The translations under genes and the position numbers were made by a program. The notes under the pieces were generated by a model. The model had not been told where the DNA came from and did no database searches. It saw only the letters and a program-made list of their open reading frames with translations. DNA of 64,000 nt from JALZAH01 sp051000755 (GTDB lineage Bacteria > Actinomycetota > Acidimicrobiia > Acidimicrobiales > Palsa-688), in the NCBI GenBank assembly GCA_051000755.1, contig JBPCNZ010000120.1:16157-80156 (forward strand). The letters run 5' to 3'. This document shows, in pieces, positions 51,387 to 59,471 of this stretch; position 1 is the stretch's first letter; every line of letters begins with the position of its first letter.

Positions 51387-52454
51387 GTGGCGAGATTGAG
51401 CAGGGAGGAGCACGCCAGGCGGGTGGCGGAGAAGGTTGATGCTGCCCAGGCCGTGCTAGCCGGCGAAGTTGAGGCGTTGGTGACCGGTGACGACTGGCGG
51501 GGCTACCTCGACTTGGCGGCCAGGTTGCACGCCTACAGCCCGAACAACATCATGCTGGTCCGCTCCCAGCACGCTCAGGCGTTTGCCGACGGCAGGGTCC
51601 CGGCGGCGGAGCCGACGTTCATTGCCGGGTTCGGGACGTGGAAAGCGCTTGGCCGCAGCGTGGAGCGGGGCCAGCACGGCTACATGGTCCTGGCCCCGGT
51701 CCGCTACCAGCAACGGGCAGCCGTCGGCGCGGACGGGAAGCCTCGGTTCCTCAAACCGGACGAGTCGGCGACCGTCGATGAGACCGAGTCAGCCCGCCAG
51801 GTGCTGCGCGGGTTCAGGATCGAGCACGTCTTCGATGTCAGTCAGACCACCGGCGAACCCCTGCCCGACCCGCCTCGCCCCGAGCTGATCGCCGGCGACG
51901 CCCCACCGGGGTTGGGGGTGGCGGTCATGGGGCTGATCGAGTCGAGAGGTTTCAGCGTCGACACCGTGGCCGACGCCACGAGCATCAACGGGGCGAATGG
52001 CCAAACCAACTGGGGGGCCAAGACGGTGCTGATCCGCTCAGACATGGACGACGCCGCCATGGTCAAGACCCTCATCCATGAGGCCGCCCACGTACTGTTG
52101 CACGAGAAACCACCGGGATTCTTCCTTCCCCGCCCGCTCAAAGAGGTGGAGGCCGAGTCCGTCGCCTACGTCGTCGCTCAGGTGCACGGGATGGCGACCG
52201 ACAGCTACTCATTCCCCTACGTCGCCTGCTGGGCTGGCGACAGCGCAGCGAGAGCCGTGACCGCCACCCAGGCTCGGGTCAGTCAGGCCGCCACCGCCAT
52301 CATCGGCGTGTCCCCCGCCGACCACCAGCTCGGGGGTAAGCCGCCGGGAGGCGTCCAGGCTGTGGCCGCAGCCCGCCAGGCTTACGTCGAGGCAGGCCAC
52401 CGCCGGGAAGACCTGGAGGCCGGCCTGACCGGCTCGACTCCGGAGGTGGCGTGA
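51387..52454 (+). CDS. ArdC-like antirestriction protein with zinc-metallopeptidase domain
   Basis: A 355-residue protein; GTG 51387 follows GGGAAGGAAG. The N-terminal ArdC ssDNA-binding domain reads FADGRVPAAEPTFIAGFGTW, then KALGRSVERGQHGYMVLAP and RIEHVFDVSQTTGEPLP. The C-terminal ImmA/IrrE-type peptidase-like domain has VKTLIHEAAHVLLHEK (HExxH) and EVEAESVAYVVAQ (third ligand Glu). ArdC proteins protect incoming single-stranded DNA of conjugative plasmids from host restriction. Its stop overlaps the VirD4 start, so it is made together with the coupling protein at transfer. Confidence 0.88.
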   Translation: MARLSREEHARRVAEKVDAAQAVLAGEVEALVTGDDWRGYLDLAARLHAYSPNNIMLVRSQHAQAFADGRVPAAEPTFIAGFGTWKALGRSVERGQHGYMVLAPVRYQQRAAVGADGKPRFLKPDESATVDETESARQVLRGFRIEHVFDVSQTTGEPLPDPPRPELIAGDAPPGLGVAVMGLIESRGFSVDTVADATSINGANGQTNWGAKTVLIRSDMDDAAMVKTLIHEAAHVLLHEKPPGFFLPRPLKEVEAESVAYVVAQVHGMATDSYSFPYVACWAGDSAARAVTATQARVSQAATAIIGVSPADHQLGGKPPGGVQAVAAARQAYVEAGHRREDLEAGLTGSTPEVA

Positions 52455-54238
52455 TGGACCGGTCCGCTGCGACATCTTCCCCGGAACGAACCAAGGACCT
52501 GGCGCTGTATGCCATCGCAGCCGGTGCCGTGGTGGTCGGTATCCTGTGGCTGGCGGGGGCGGCGGCAGCTCGCCTCGCAGGCCATCCGGTCCCTCGTCAT
52601 CGTCCGCTGGGGGAACTGGCGGCATTCGGTGACTTCGCCAACCCTTCGGCCGGGTGGGGTGCACCTGTCGGCCCGCCCGTTCTGTATTGGGCGGTGACGT
52701 TCACCATTCTGGCGGTCCTCGTCGTTGCCGGCTGTCTCGGGTGGCGGCTCCTGCGGCGGGCTCACCGCTGGGAGGAAGATGATCCGACCCGGGTCGAGGG
52801 GCTGGCCGACCGTCACCACATCGTCACCGCTGCTGGCCCAAAGATCCTTCTGGCCCGGGCCCCGATCCTGCGACCGTCGCTGTCGCATCCCCGCCCGGTC
52901 GATGTCGGCTACTGCTTGGGGACCAGCAGGGGTGTCGGCTGTTGGGCTTCGGTGGAGGACTCGATCGTGGTCCTCGGCCCGCCCCGCTCCGGCAAGGGCT
53001 ACCACCTGGTGATCCCGTCGATCCTCGACGCCCCAGGAGCGGTGATCACCACGGGAACACGAGCCGACAACCTGACCACCACCATCACTGCTCGCGCCAA
53101 GGTCGGCCCGGTCGCCGTTTTCGACCCCCAGGGCCTCGCTGCAGGGGTCCCATCCACGCTGCGATGGTCACCGGTGCGAGGTTGCCAGCGGCCGCAGACC
53201 GCCATGATCCGGGCGCACGCCCTGTGCGCGGACACCGGGGCGGGCACCGAGAACGGGAACTTCTGGCGGCAACAGACCATCACCGCCGTGCGATGCCTCC
53301 TCCACGCCGCCGCCCTCGGCGAGCGCCCACCCGCCGACCTCTACCGCTGGTCGCTGTCCGCCCCCGCCGCCAAAGACGCCGTGGACATCCTCCTCCGCTC
53401 CGGGGACACTGCCGCCCCGGCGTGGGAGAAGGCCCTCGATGCGATCATCTCCGCCGAGGCCCGCCAACGCGACTCGATCTGGGCGATGGTCGCCAACGCC
53501 TTCGCCTGTCTCGGCGACCCCCAGGTACTCGCCGCCGTCACCCCCCGCGAGGGTGAGGTGTTCGACCCGGCCGGGTTCCTGCGAGCCAAGGGAACGCTGT
53601 TCCTGTTGGGCACCGCCACCGGGGCGTCGGCCACCGCCAGCCTCGTCGCCGCCCTCGTCGAAGACGTCGTCGACGTAGCCCGACGCATGGCCGGAGCCTC
53701 AGCCGGGGCCCGCCTCGACCCGCCACTCGGGTTAATCCTCGACGAGGCCGCCAACTACCCCCTCCCCAGCCTCGGGTCGCTCATGTCCGAAGGTGGCGGC
53801 AGCGGGATCACTACCATCGCCGTGCTGCAATCGCTCGCCCAAGCACGAGACAAGTGGGGCACGGAGATGGGCCAAGCCATCTGGGACGCCGCTATCGCCA
53901 AGGTCATCCTCGGCGGTGGGTCCAACGCCGACGACCTCGCAGATATCTCTCGGCTCATCGGGGAACGCTCGGTGCGCGACTACACCGAGACCAGCCAGGC
54001 CGGCGGAGGCAAGTCGATCTCTGAATCCAACCGGGACCGGGCCATCCTCGACCCCGCCGCCCTCCGAGCCATCGGCCCCGGACACGGGCTACTCCTGTTG
54101 CGCTCCGCCCGTCCGATCATGCTGACCCTTCGCCCCTGGACCGCCCGGGCCGATGCGGCGAGGCTGGGCAACGAGCGGGCCGGCGTCGAGACCAGTCTTC
54201 GCAGCGCGGCACAGGACGACTGGGGGAACGTTGCGTGA
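52454..54238 (+). CDS. Type IV coupling protein (VirD4/TraD-like)
   Basis: A 594-residue protein; ATG 52454 lies 5 bp after GGAGGTG, which also decides against GTG 52451. Two N-terminal membrane helices (LALYAIAAGAVVVGILWLAG and VLYWAVTFTILAVLVVAGCL). The ATPase: SIVVLGPPRSGKGYHLVIPS (Walker A, about residue 180), GLILDEAANYPLPSLGSLMS (Walker B), ITTIAVLQSLAQARDKWG and a C-terminal TraM-recognition-type end. It brings the relaxase-DNA complex to the secretion channel. It lies between the ArdC-like gene and an HNH gene in an overlapping operon. Confidence 0.92.
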   Translation: MDRSAATSSPERTKDLALYAIAAGAVVVGILWLAGAAAARLAGHPVPRHRPLGELAAFGDFANPSAGWGAPVGPPVLYWAVTFTILAVLVVAGCLGWRLLRRAHRWEEDDPTRVEGLADRHHIVTAAGPKILLARAPILRPSLSHPRPVDVGYCLGTSRGVGCWASVEDSIVVLGPPRSGKGYHLVIPSILDAPGAVITTGTRADNLTTTITARAKVGPVAVFDPQGLAAGVPSTLRWSPVRGCQRPQTAMIRAHALCADTGAGTENGNFWRQQTITAVRCLLHAAALGERPPADLYRWSLSAPAAKDAVDILLRSGDTAAPAWEKALDAIISAEARQRDSIWAMVANAFACLGDPQVLAAVTPREGEVFDPAGFLRAKGTLFLLGTATGASATASLVAALVEDVVDVARRMAGASAGARLDPPLGLILDEAANYPLPSLGSLMSEGGGSGITTIAVLQSLAQARDKWGTEMGQAIWDAAIAKVILGGGSNADDLADISRLIGERSVRDYTETSQAGGGKSISESNRDRAILDPAALRAIGPGHGLLLLRSARPIMLTLRPWTARADAARLGNERAGVETSLRSAAQDDWGNVA

Positions 54239-54620
54239 CCCTCGCCCTGGCATCGCCTGGTCGACAGGTCGCCTGGTTCGACGGGTCGGCTACGCCGCCT
54301 ACATGGCCTCGCCGCGGTGGTGGCAGGTTCGTCAAGCGTGGGCGGCCCAATGGGTTGACGCCCATGGACGCCCTCCTGTGTGCACGGCGTGCGGTGGCGC
54401 ATGGCACCTTCGGTCCGGGGATCTTCACCACCGCAGCTACAGCAGGCTCGGTCACGAAACACCGGCCGACATGATCCCCATGTGCCGGCGCTGCCACGCC
54501 GAACTCCACCGCATCTTGGAGTCGTCGCCCGCCTGGCGCCGTCTCGGGCGACCTCAAGCAACCGACCTGATCGTCGGCGTCCTTCGCAACCGGCACCTGC
54601 AACGAAGAGGACCCACATGA
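54231..54620 (+). CDS. HNH-type nuclease-like protein
   Basis: A 129-residue reading from TTG 54231, overlapping the end of VirD4; ATG 54303 is a shorter alternative. YMASPRWWQVRQAWAAQWVD is followed by VCTACGGAWHL, GDLHHRSYSRLGHETPADMI and PMCRRCHAELHRI, giving CxxC ... HH ... CxxCH, a zinc-stabilised HNH fold with DLHHRSY as the active motif. Such small HNH proteins are frequent in actinobacterial ICEs and phage. It may nick or cut DNA during transfer or act as cargo defence. It overlaps the next gene by ATGA. Confidence 0.8.
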   Translation: MRDPRPGIAWSTGRLVRRVGYAAYMASPRWWQVRQAWAAQWVDAHGRPPVCTACGGAWHLRSGDLHHRSYSRLGHETPADMIPMCRRCHAELHRILESSPAWRRLGRPQATDLIVGVLRNRHLQRRGPT

Positions 54621-55207
54621 GCGGTCACCCTGACGACGACGGTCATCGAAACGGCGGCAATCCACATGAACCCGAGGGCCCGAGGGAGACGGCACCAGCG
54701 ACTGGCCAAGGCGGCGACCCCGACGCCCGGCTGAGTGCCCTCGCAGCTTTGTTCGGGACCGACGGACCACCGGATCTGGGCGACGTTGCCTGCCCGGTCT
54801 ATTGGCCGACGCTGCCCGCAACCGACGCACGAGGCGAATGGGCCGAACTTCGAGGCTGGGTCGAACGTCTCGTCGGGCGGTTCTCTCACCTCGACCATCA
54901 CGTCATCCCGCTGTGCTGGTGGCGCCACAACGGTCACGTCGAAGCCCTCCAAGCCCTCCGGGACCACGAAAGGGTCTCCTACGCCGACACCGCCCCCGGG
55001 ACCGCCGGGGTGGACTGGCACCGGGCCTTCCGTGACATCGAGGCCCGTCTGCGGGAATGGACCGCCCAGCTGTCCTGTGGGGCTCAGCACGAACCACGGC
55101 TGACTTGCCGATCCCCCGTCGCTGACGCCGAGTGGAACCTCTTTCTGGACGCCGACGTGGCCCGCAGGGAGGACGAAACGCTCCACCACGCCGTCGAAAC
55201 CGGCTGA
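54617..55207 (+). CDS. DUF4913-like hypothetical protein
   Basis: A 196-residue protein; ATG 54617 overlaps the HNH stop. A disordered N-terminus (GHPDDDGHRNGGNPHEPEGP) precedes VYWPTLPATDARGEWAELRG, WVERLVGRF and IPLCWWRHNGHVEALQALRD. The 'W...L..R......PLCWW.H...VE.L.AL' core resembles DUF4913 proteins of actinobacterial mobile elements. Function is unknown. It is in the VirD4 operon. Confidence 0.65.
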   Translation: MSGHPDDDGHRNGGNPHEPEGPRETAPATGQGGDPDARLSALAALFGTDGPPDLGDVACPVYWPTLPATDARGEWAELRGWVERLVGRFSHLDHHVIPLCWWRHNGHVEALQALRDHERVSYADTAPGTAGVDWHRAFRDIEARLREWTAQLSCGAQHEPRLTCRSPVADAEWNLFLDADVARREDETLHHAVETG

Positions 55208-55310
55208 GGGGCACCGCTCGGCCCACCGGTCGCCATGGGGTGCCAAGGAAGGGCCTGGGCCGACCCCGCACCGATAGGCGGGCAGCGGAAATCAATCGGA
55301 GATGTGACCC

Positions 55311-55610
55311 ATGGGCACCTGGTTCGACACGTTGCCGCCCGAACTGGTCGACGCTGCTGGCGGCGACGCCGACCGCTATGGGCTGTGGATTCGCCTCACT
55401 CGGATGCACCTCGACACGCTGCCCGGCGGTCAGGGGGTCATCACGGACGTCGAGACCGGGCCCTGGCAGGAACGATACGAATCAGGCTGGTCACCCCGCC
55501 AGGCCGCCTTCGCAGTTTGGAACTCCGCTCCAAACCACCAGCGGCTGGAGACGGCACCAGCGCTCCCAGCAGCTGAGCGCTGGCCTGCGGCGGGGACGGA
55601 GCTGCGCTGA
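55311..55610 (+). CDS. Small hypothetical protein upstream of the primase
   Basis: A 99-residue protein; ATG 55311 after CGGAGATG. It reads MGTWFDTLPPELVDAAGGDA, RYGLWIRLTRMHLDTLPGG and WSPRQAAFAVWNSAPNHQRL. No motif is recognised. Its stop overlaps the primase start (TGATG), so the two are coupled and it may be a primase accessory. Confidence 0.6.
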   Translation: MGTWFDTLPPELVDAAGGDADRYGLWIRLTRMHLDTLPGGQGVITDVETGPWQERYESGWSPRQAAFAVWNSAPNHQRLETAPALPAAERWPAAGTELR

Positions 55611-57262
55611 TGGGCAGGATCGACTGGGAGGCAGTCCGGGCTCGGCACTCCCTTGCATCCGTGGTCCGCCGTTGCGGACTGGACGTCCCCGACGCCGGCG
55701 ACGTGACCGTGTGCTGCGTCCTGGCTGCCCACGATGACTCCACGCCCTCCATGGTCCTCCACCTCGATACTGACCGCTACCACTGCTTCGGCTGTGAAGC
55801 CTCGGGCGACGTGATCCAGCTGGTCCGCGACCTCCAAGGAACAACCGTCACCGAGGCGATCAGGGTCCTCGACTCCGGCCAGACCATCGACGCAGTCAGC
55901 CATGACGGCTCCCGGAACGCCGTGCGAGTCACGCCTGCCCGGCCGACTACCGAACAACCTGACCTGGGACGGACCTCACCCGATCGGGTTTTCGCTGCGG
56001 TCGAGGCCGCCTGGGCCTACTACACCTACAGAAACCTCCACGACCGTGGCGTCGCCTACCTCGCCGGCCGCAACATCGACGTGGCTGCCCTCGAGGCCGA
56101 GATCGGCCGCAAGGTGATTGGGCACACCCCTGGCCGGCGGGCCGGTGCCAGGCAAGCGGCTCTGGTCGACCGCATGGTAGCCAGAGGCTTCAGCGTCGAC
56201 GAGCTGGTCGATGCAGGTCTGGCTGCCCGCTACCCCGACGGGCGGACCATCGACGTCTTCCGCCAGCGGGCCATCGTCCCGGTAACCGACGAGGCGGACC
56301 GGGTCATCGCCCTGATCGGCCGCTACACCGGCGACAACGACGACAAGGCGCCCAAGTACCTCAACATGCGCCGTACCCACACCTACGACAAGTCCGTTGC
56401 CATCTACCGGCCGTCGCACCCGGAATTGACCAAACATGCCAACGTTGTCGTCGTCGAAGGCGTCCTCGACGCTCTCGCCGTCGCCTCCCAGGCCGCCACG
56501 GCGCACGTCAGCCACCTCTACGCGTCCGTGTGCACCTCCGGGCTCGGCCTGTCTCCCTCCCAGGTACGAGCGGTGCTCGCCATCCACCATGCCCCGCCCG
56601 TCATCGCCGGCGACGGCGATACGGCGGGCCGCGAGCGAGCCAACCTCAAGTGGGCAACCGCCATGCTCGCCGCCGGCCGGGAGTCGGTGATCGTCGACTG
56701 GCCAGACGGGACAGACCCGGCCTCCTGGCTCGCCGCTCACGGCGAGGGCGGTCTCGTCGCCGTCACCCGCAAGGGCTGCCTCGAATCGCCACCCGCTCAG
56801 GTACGGCCCCACCACGTCGGCGAGCTCATCACCCAAGCCGAAGCCGCCACCATCCCCAGTGCCCGGGACGGGACGCAGACCGCCGCCCTGACCCGGCTGG
56901 TCGATGGCGTAAACCTGCACGCATCCAAGCTCACTGCCGCCGGAGCCGAACGCTACAGGCAAGCTGCGGCCCCGGCGCTCGCCCCGATCGTCGTCGACCT
57001 GGCCATCGACATCTCTAACGACTCCTACGGCAACGTCGACCAGGTGGTCGAAACCGTCGCTGCCTGGGCAACCAGGGTCCCCGCCCGCCAGACGTTCGCA
57101 CGGCACGCCGCCGACGCTCTCGAGGCCCGGGATGTCGGTGCTGCTGGATGGCTGGAACGCAAGCTGCATGCTGCCATCGAGGTGAAGGAGTACAACCAGG
57201 CGGGGGGCGGAACTGAGTTCGGCTGCTCGGCTGACTACGACCTGGGGCCTGTCGCCCTATGA
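55610..57262 (+). CDS. DnaG-type primase (CHC2 zinc finger plus Toprim)
   Basis: A 550-residue protein. The N-terminal zinc finger is VTVCCVLAAHDDSTPSMVLH ... YHCFGCEASGDVIQLVRD (residues 30-75). A middle domain RAIVPVTDEADRVIALIGRY and APKYLNM is typical of the DnaG core. The Toprim domain has NVVVVEGVLDALAVASQA (catalytic Glu) and VIAGDGDTAGRERANLKW (DxDxxG). It would prime synthesis on the transferred strand or on the excised circle. It is coupled to the previous gene by TGATG and to the excisionase-like gene by ATGA, which ties replication and excision to one transcript. Confidence 0.88.
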   Translation: MGRIDWEAVRARHSLASVVRRCGLDVPDAGDVTVCCVLAAHDDSTPSMVLHLDTDRYHCFGCEASGDVIQLVRDLQGTTVTEAIRVLDSGQTIDAVSHDGSRNAVRVTPARPTTEQPDLGRTSPDRVFAAVEAAWAYYTYRNLHDRGVAYLAGRNIDVAALEAEIGRKVIGHTPGRRAGARQAALVDRMVARGFSVDELVDAGLAARYPDGRTIDVFRQRAIVPVTDEADRVIALIGRYTGDNDDKAPKYLNMRRTHTYDKSVAIYRPSHPELTKHANVVVVEGVLDALAVASQAATAHVSHLYASVCTSGLGLSPSQVRAVLAIHHAPPVIAGDGDTAGRERANLKWATAMLAAGRESVIVDWPDGTDPASWLAAHGEGGLVAVTRKGCLESPPAQVRPHHVGELITQAEAATIPSARDGTQTAALTRLVDGVNLHASKLTAAGAERYRQAAAPALAPIVVDLAIDISNDSYGNVDQVVETVAAWATRVPARQTFARHAADALEARDVGAAGWLERKLHAAIEVKEYNQAGGGTEFGCSADYDLGPVAL

Positions 57263-57606
57263 CTGCTTCCGGTCGTTCGTTTGCCATCGTCCTCGGAGGC
57301 GCGGACGACCAGCTGGCCTCACTTCGTCGTCGGTGCGCGGCGGCGGAGCGGGCTGCACACGAGTTGGCTGATGAGGTCCGCCGCCTGGCGGGCGAGGTGA
57401 CCGAGCTCGTCGAACGCCCGGTCGTGCAACCCAAGGCGGTGTCGGTCGATGATGCGGCCCAGCTCCTCGGCCTTGGTCGCAGCTCGCTCTACGACCTGCT
57501 TGAGGTCGGCCGAATCCGCTCGGTCAAGGTCGGTAGCCGGCGGCTGGTTCCCACCGCTGCGATTGACGAGTTCCTCGGCGCCCCGCCGAGGGCTGAGGCG
57601 GGCTAG
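57259..57606 (+). CDS. Excisionase-like helix-turn-helix protein (ICE)
   Basis: A 115-residue protein overlapping the primase stop. Residues 15-55 are a heptad-rich helix (LASLRRRCAAAERAAHELAD), and residues 60-110 are the winged helix: VSVDDAAQLLGLGRSSLYDL, LEVGRIRSVKVGSRRLVPTA and IDEFL. It directly precedes the integrase (11 bp), so it is the most probable excision factor. The left element's counterpart is at 31-354. Confidence 0.85.
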   Translation: MTASGRSFAIVLGGADDQLASLRRRCAAAERAAHELADEVRRLAGEVTELVERPVVQPKAVSVDDAAQLLGLGRSSLYDLLEVGRIRSVKVGSRRLVPTAAIDEFLGAPPRAEAG

Positions 57607-57616
57607 AACCTACGAC

Positions 57617-58858
57617 ATGGCAACTCGTGCGGCGAACGGCCGTTCTTCGATCTACCAGGACGGCCAGGGCCGGTGGCATGGCGTCGTGTCGATGGGCACA
57701 GGGCTTGACGGGAAGCTCTCCCGTCGCCATGTTTCGGGCGGCAGCCAGACTGAAGTGACTAACCGCGTTCGCGACCTCGAACGTCAACGTGACGCGGGGG
57801 CCGTCTCATCGACGGGCAGGACCACGGTGGCGACCTGGATGTCCGAGTGGATTGATCGGAGGGAGGCACTGGGGTCGGTACGACGCCGAACCCTCGACGG
57901 GTACCGGGTGGATCAGCATCACGTCGTTGCTGCCATCGGCTCCGTGAGACTTGACCGGCTCCGGCCGGCACACGTTGAGCATCTGTGGCAGTCAATGGTG
58001 GATGCGGGCCGTTCCGGGTCCATTCCCCATTGCCGCCGTACCTTAATGGCGGCCTTCAACGAGGCCGTCCACCGGGGCATGCTCGTCCGCAACCCGGTCA
58101 AGTTGGCCAACACGCCGCGCACGGAGACGACCGAGATCGAGCCCTACGGGGTTGAAGAGATGGCCCGTCTCTTGCGGGCCGCTCGAGACGCCCTGAACGC
58201 CCCCCGATGGACCCTGGCTACCGTCCTGGGGTTGCGCCAGGGTGAGGTGCTCGGCCTCCAGTGGTCGGATCTCGACCTGGACGAGGGCACTTTGACCATC
58301 CGCCGTCAGCTCCAGCGTCTCGGGTGGGTCCACGGTTGTCCCGACCGGACGAATTGCCTCACCAAGGCGGGTATCCCAGCCAAGCGGGGCGCCGACTGTC
58401 CGCAACGCTGGGGCGGTGGCATCGTTACCCGACCGGTGAAGTCCGACGCCGGTCGTCGGACCCTGGCCCTGCCGGCGACGGTAACGACCGAGCTGCGGGC
58501 TCATCGCGCCGAGCAGGCAGCTAAGCAGCTAAGCAGCGAGCTGTGGACCGCCGGGCCTGGCGGGGGGTGGGTGTTCACCGATGGGATCGGTCATCCGTTG
58601 GATCCCCGGGCCGACCTGGCGGCGTTCAAGGAGCTGTGCCGTGCAGCGAGGCTTCCGGTCAAACGACTTCATGACCTTCGCCACTCTGCGGCCACGATGA
58701 TGCTCGCTACCGATCTGGATCTTCGAACTGCCGGCCAGGTGCTTGGACACTCCCAGGTCGCTCTTACTGCTCGTTATTCGCATGTGCTGGCTGACCGGAA
58801 GTCGGTGGCCGCCGCCCGCATCGAGGCCACCATGTTCGGCCGTCCCGGGAGCCTCTGA
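57617..58858 (+). CDS. Tyrosine recombinase (integrase) of the ICE
   Basis: A 413-residue protein starting MATRAANGRSSIYQDG. The N-terminal arm-binding domain and SAM-like core-binding domain (TVATWMSEWIDRREALGSVR) are followed by the catalytic domain: Arg in LGLRQGEVLGLQW (about 206), HDLRHSAATM (about 352), LGHSQ and Tyr in TARYSHVL (about 387). A Cys-rich insertion (HGCPDRTNC ... KRGADCP) between Arg and HDLRH is shared with the left integrase and may bind zinc. The gene points to the tRNA-Arg gene 94 bp away. It performs site-specific integration into, and excision from, tRNA-Arg(UCU). Confidence 0.93.
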   Translation: MATRAANGRSSIYQDGQGRWHGVVSMGTGLDGKLSRRHVSGGSQTEVTNRVRDLERQRDAGAVSSTGRTTVATWMSEWIDRREALGSVRRRTLDGYRVDQHHVVAAIGSVRLDRLRPAHVEHLWQSMVDAGRSGSIPHCRRTLMAAFNEAVHRGMLVRNPVKLANTPRTETTEIEPYGVEEMARLLRAARDALNAPRWTLATVLGLRQGEVLGLQWSDLDLDEGTLTIRRQLQRLGWVHGCPDRTNCLTKAGIPAKRGADCPQRWGGGIVTRPVKSDAGRRTLALPATVTTELRAHRAEQAAKQLSSELWTAGPGGGWVFTDGIGHPLDPRADLAAFKELCRAARLPVKRLHDLRHSAATMMLATDLDLRTAGQVLGHSQVALTARYSHVLADRKSVAAARIEATMFGRPGSL

Positions 58859-58876
58859 GTCCATGGCCGTCCGCCA

Positions 58877-58896
58877 ACTGCACCAAAACTGCACCA
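58877..58896 (+). repeat. Paired 9-bp repeats, candidate arm sites (right end of ICE)
   Basis: ACTGCACCA at 58877-58885 and 58888-58896, 11 bp apart start to start, between the integrase stop and the tRNA. The same pair is at 1920-1939 near the other end. Confidence 0.65.
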
Positions 58897-58952
58897 TCGC
58901 GAGCCGTGAACAGGACCGGATGGGCTACGGAGATACAAAAACCCAGGTCAGC

Positions 58953-59000
58953 TGGTGCCCCCGGCAGGACTCGAACCTGCGACCCGCCGCTTAGAAGGCG
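58953..59000 (-). other. Attachment site inside tRNA-Arg (direct repeat of 1781-1828)
   Basis: The 48 bp from the CCA end to the anticodon stem are identical to 1781-1828. Crossover therefore lies between the anticodon loop and the 3' end of the tRNA. The tRNA stays complete after integration because the element supplies this half. Confidence 0.92.
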
Positions 59001-59029
59001 GCCGCTCTATCCGACTGAGCTACGGAGGC
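58953..59029 (-). tRNA. tRNA-Arg (anticodon UCU)
   Basis: 77 nt with encoded CCA. The acceptor stem GCCTCCG/CGGGGGC pairs fully with one G-U. The anticodon stem GCCGC/GCGGC encloses CTTCTAA, giving anticodon TCT. The T arm is GCAGG/CCTGC around TTCGAGT. It is the integration target of the ICE. Confidence 0.95.
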
Positions 59030-59107
59030 TTGGGACAATGTGGCCGGGACCACCGACACGCAGGTCAGCGTACGCGACCTGCACAACCTGGTCCCCCCAA
59101 CACCTCG

Positions 59108-59400
59108 ATGTCGCTCGACGGATTCTTCACCGGCCCCAAGGTCGGTGAGGACAACCCACTGGGCACGGACGGTGACACACCCAGGCCTGGCGGCATCCGT
59201 CGATGCCGACGAGGTGCTCGGCGCCTGCGGTGCCGTCGTCCGCGGCCGCACTATGTACGACCACATGCACGGCTGGGGCGAGAAGCCCGGGTCGCAGACG
59301 TGACCACCTTCCCATTCATCTCCGATGTGGCAACGGCGATCGCCCCAGGCGAAGGCGGCCGCCAGACAAGGAGGTGGAGGTCGGCGTTGGTGCCAGCATC
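59108..59400 (+). pseudogene. Dihydrofolate-reductase-family (RibD-like) remnant
   Basis: MSLDGFFTGPKVGEDNPLGT starts at ATG 59108. In another frame ASVDADEVLGACGAVVRGRT, MYDHMHGWGEKPG follows, and in a third DKEVEVGVGASIAAPG. These are the start, middle and NAD(P)-side segments of the YjgA/RibD-C type dihydrofolate reductase family in the right order, but with frame changes near 59175 and 59305-59370 and no end. It is a dead gene in the chromosomal flank. Confidence 0.7.
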
Positions 59401-59471
59401 GCGGCTCCGGGGACCCCGAGCCGAGCATGGCGCTCGGATCCGGGACCCCCGGTGTCGGGCCCTACTGGTGG

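Larger units (their letters stand above)
1781..58952. mobile_element. Integrative and conjugative element in tRNA-Arg(UCU), about 57 kb
   Basis: The element is bounded by the 48-bp direct repeats 1781-1828 and 58953-59000 and by paired ACTGCACCA repeats inside each end. It encodes integrase and excisionase, a MobF relaxase, a VirD4 coupling protein, a VirB4 ATPase, VirB6-like, VirB8-like, SCO6880, DUF6112 and NlpC/P60 transfer proteins, an ArdC-like antirestriction protein, a primase and a defence island. The integrase lies beside the reconstituted tRNA, as is usual. Every major conjugation function is present with an intact reading frame, so the element could be self-transmissible. An SSB gene inside it is broken. 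Confidence 0.92.
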
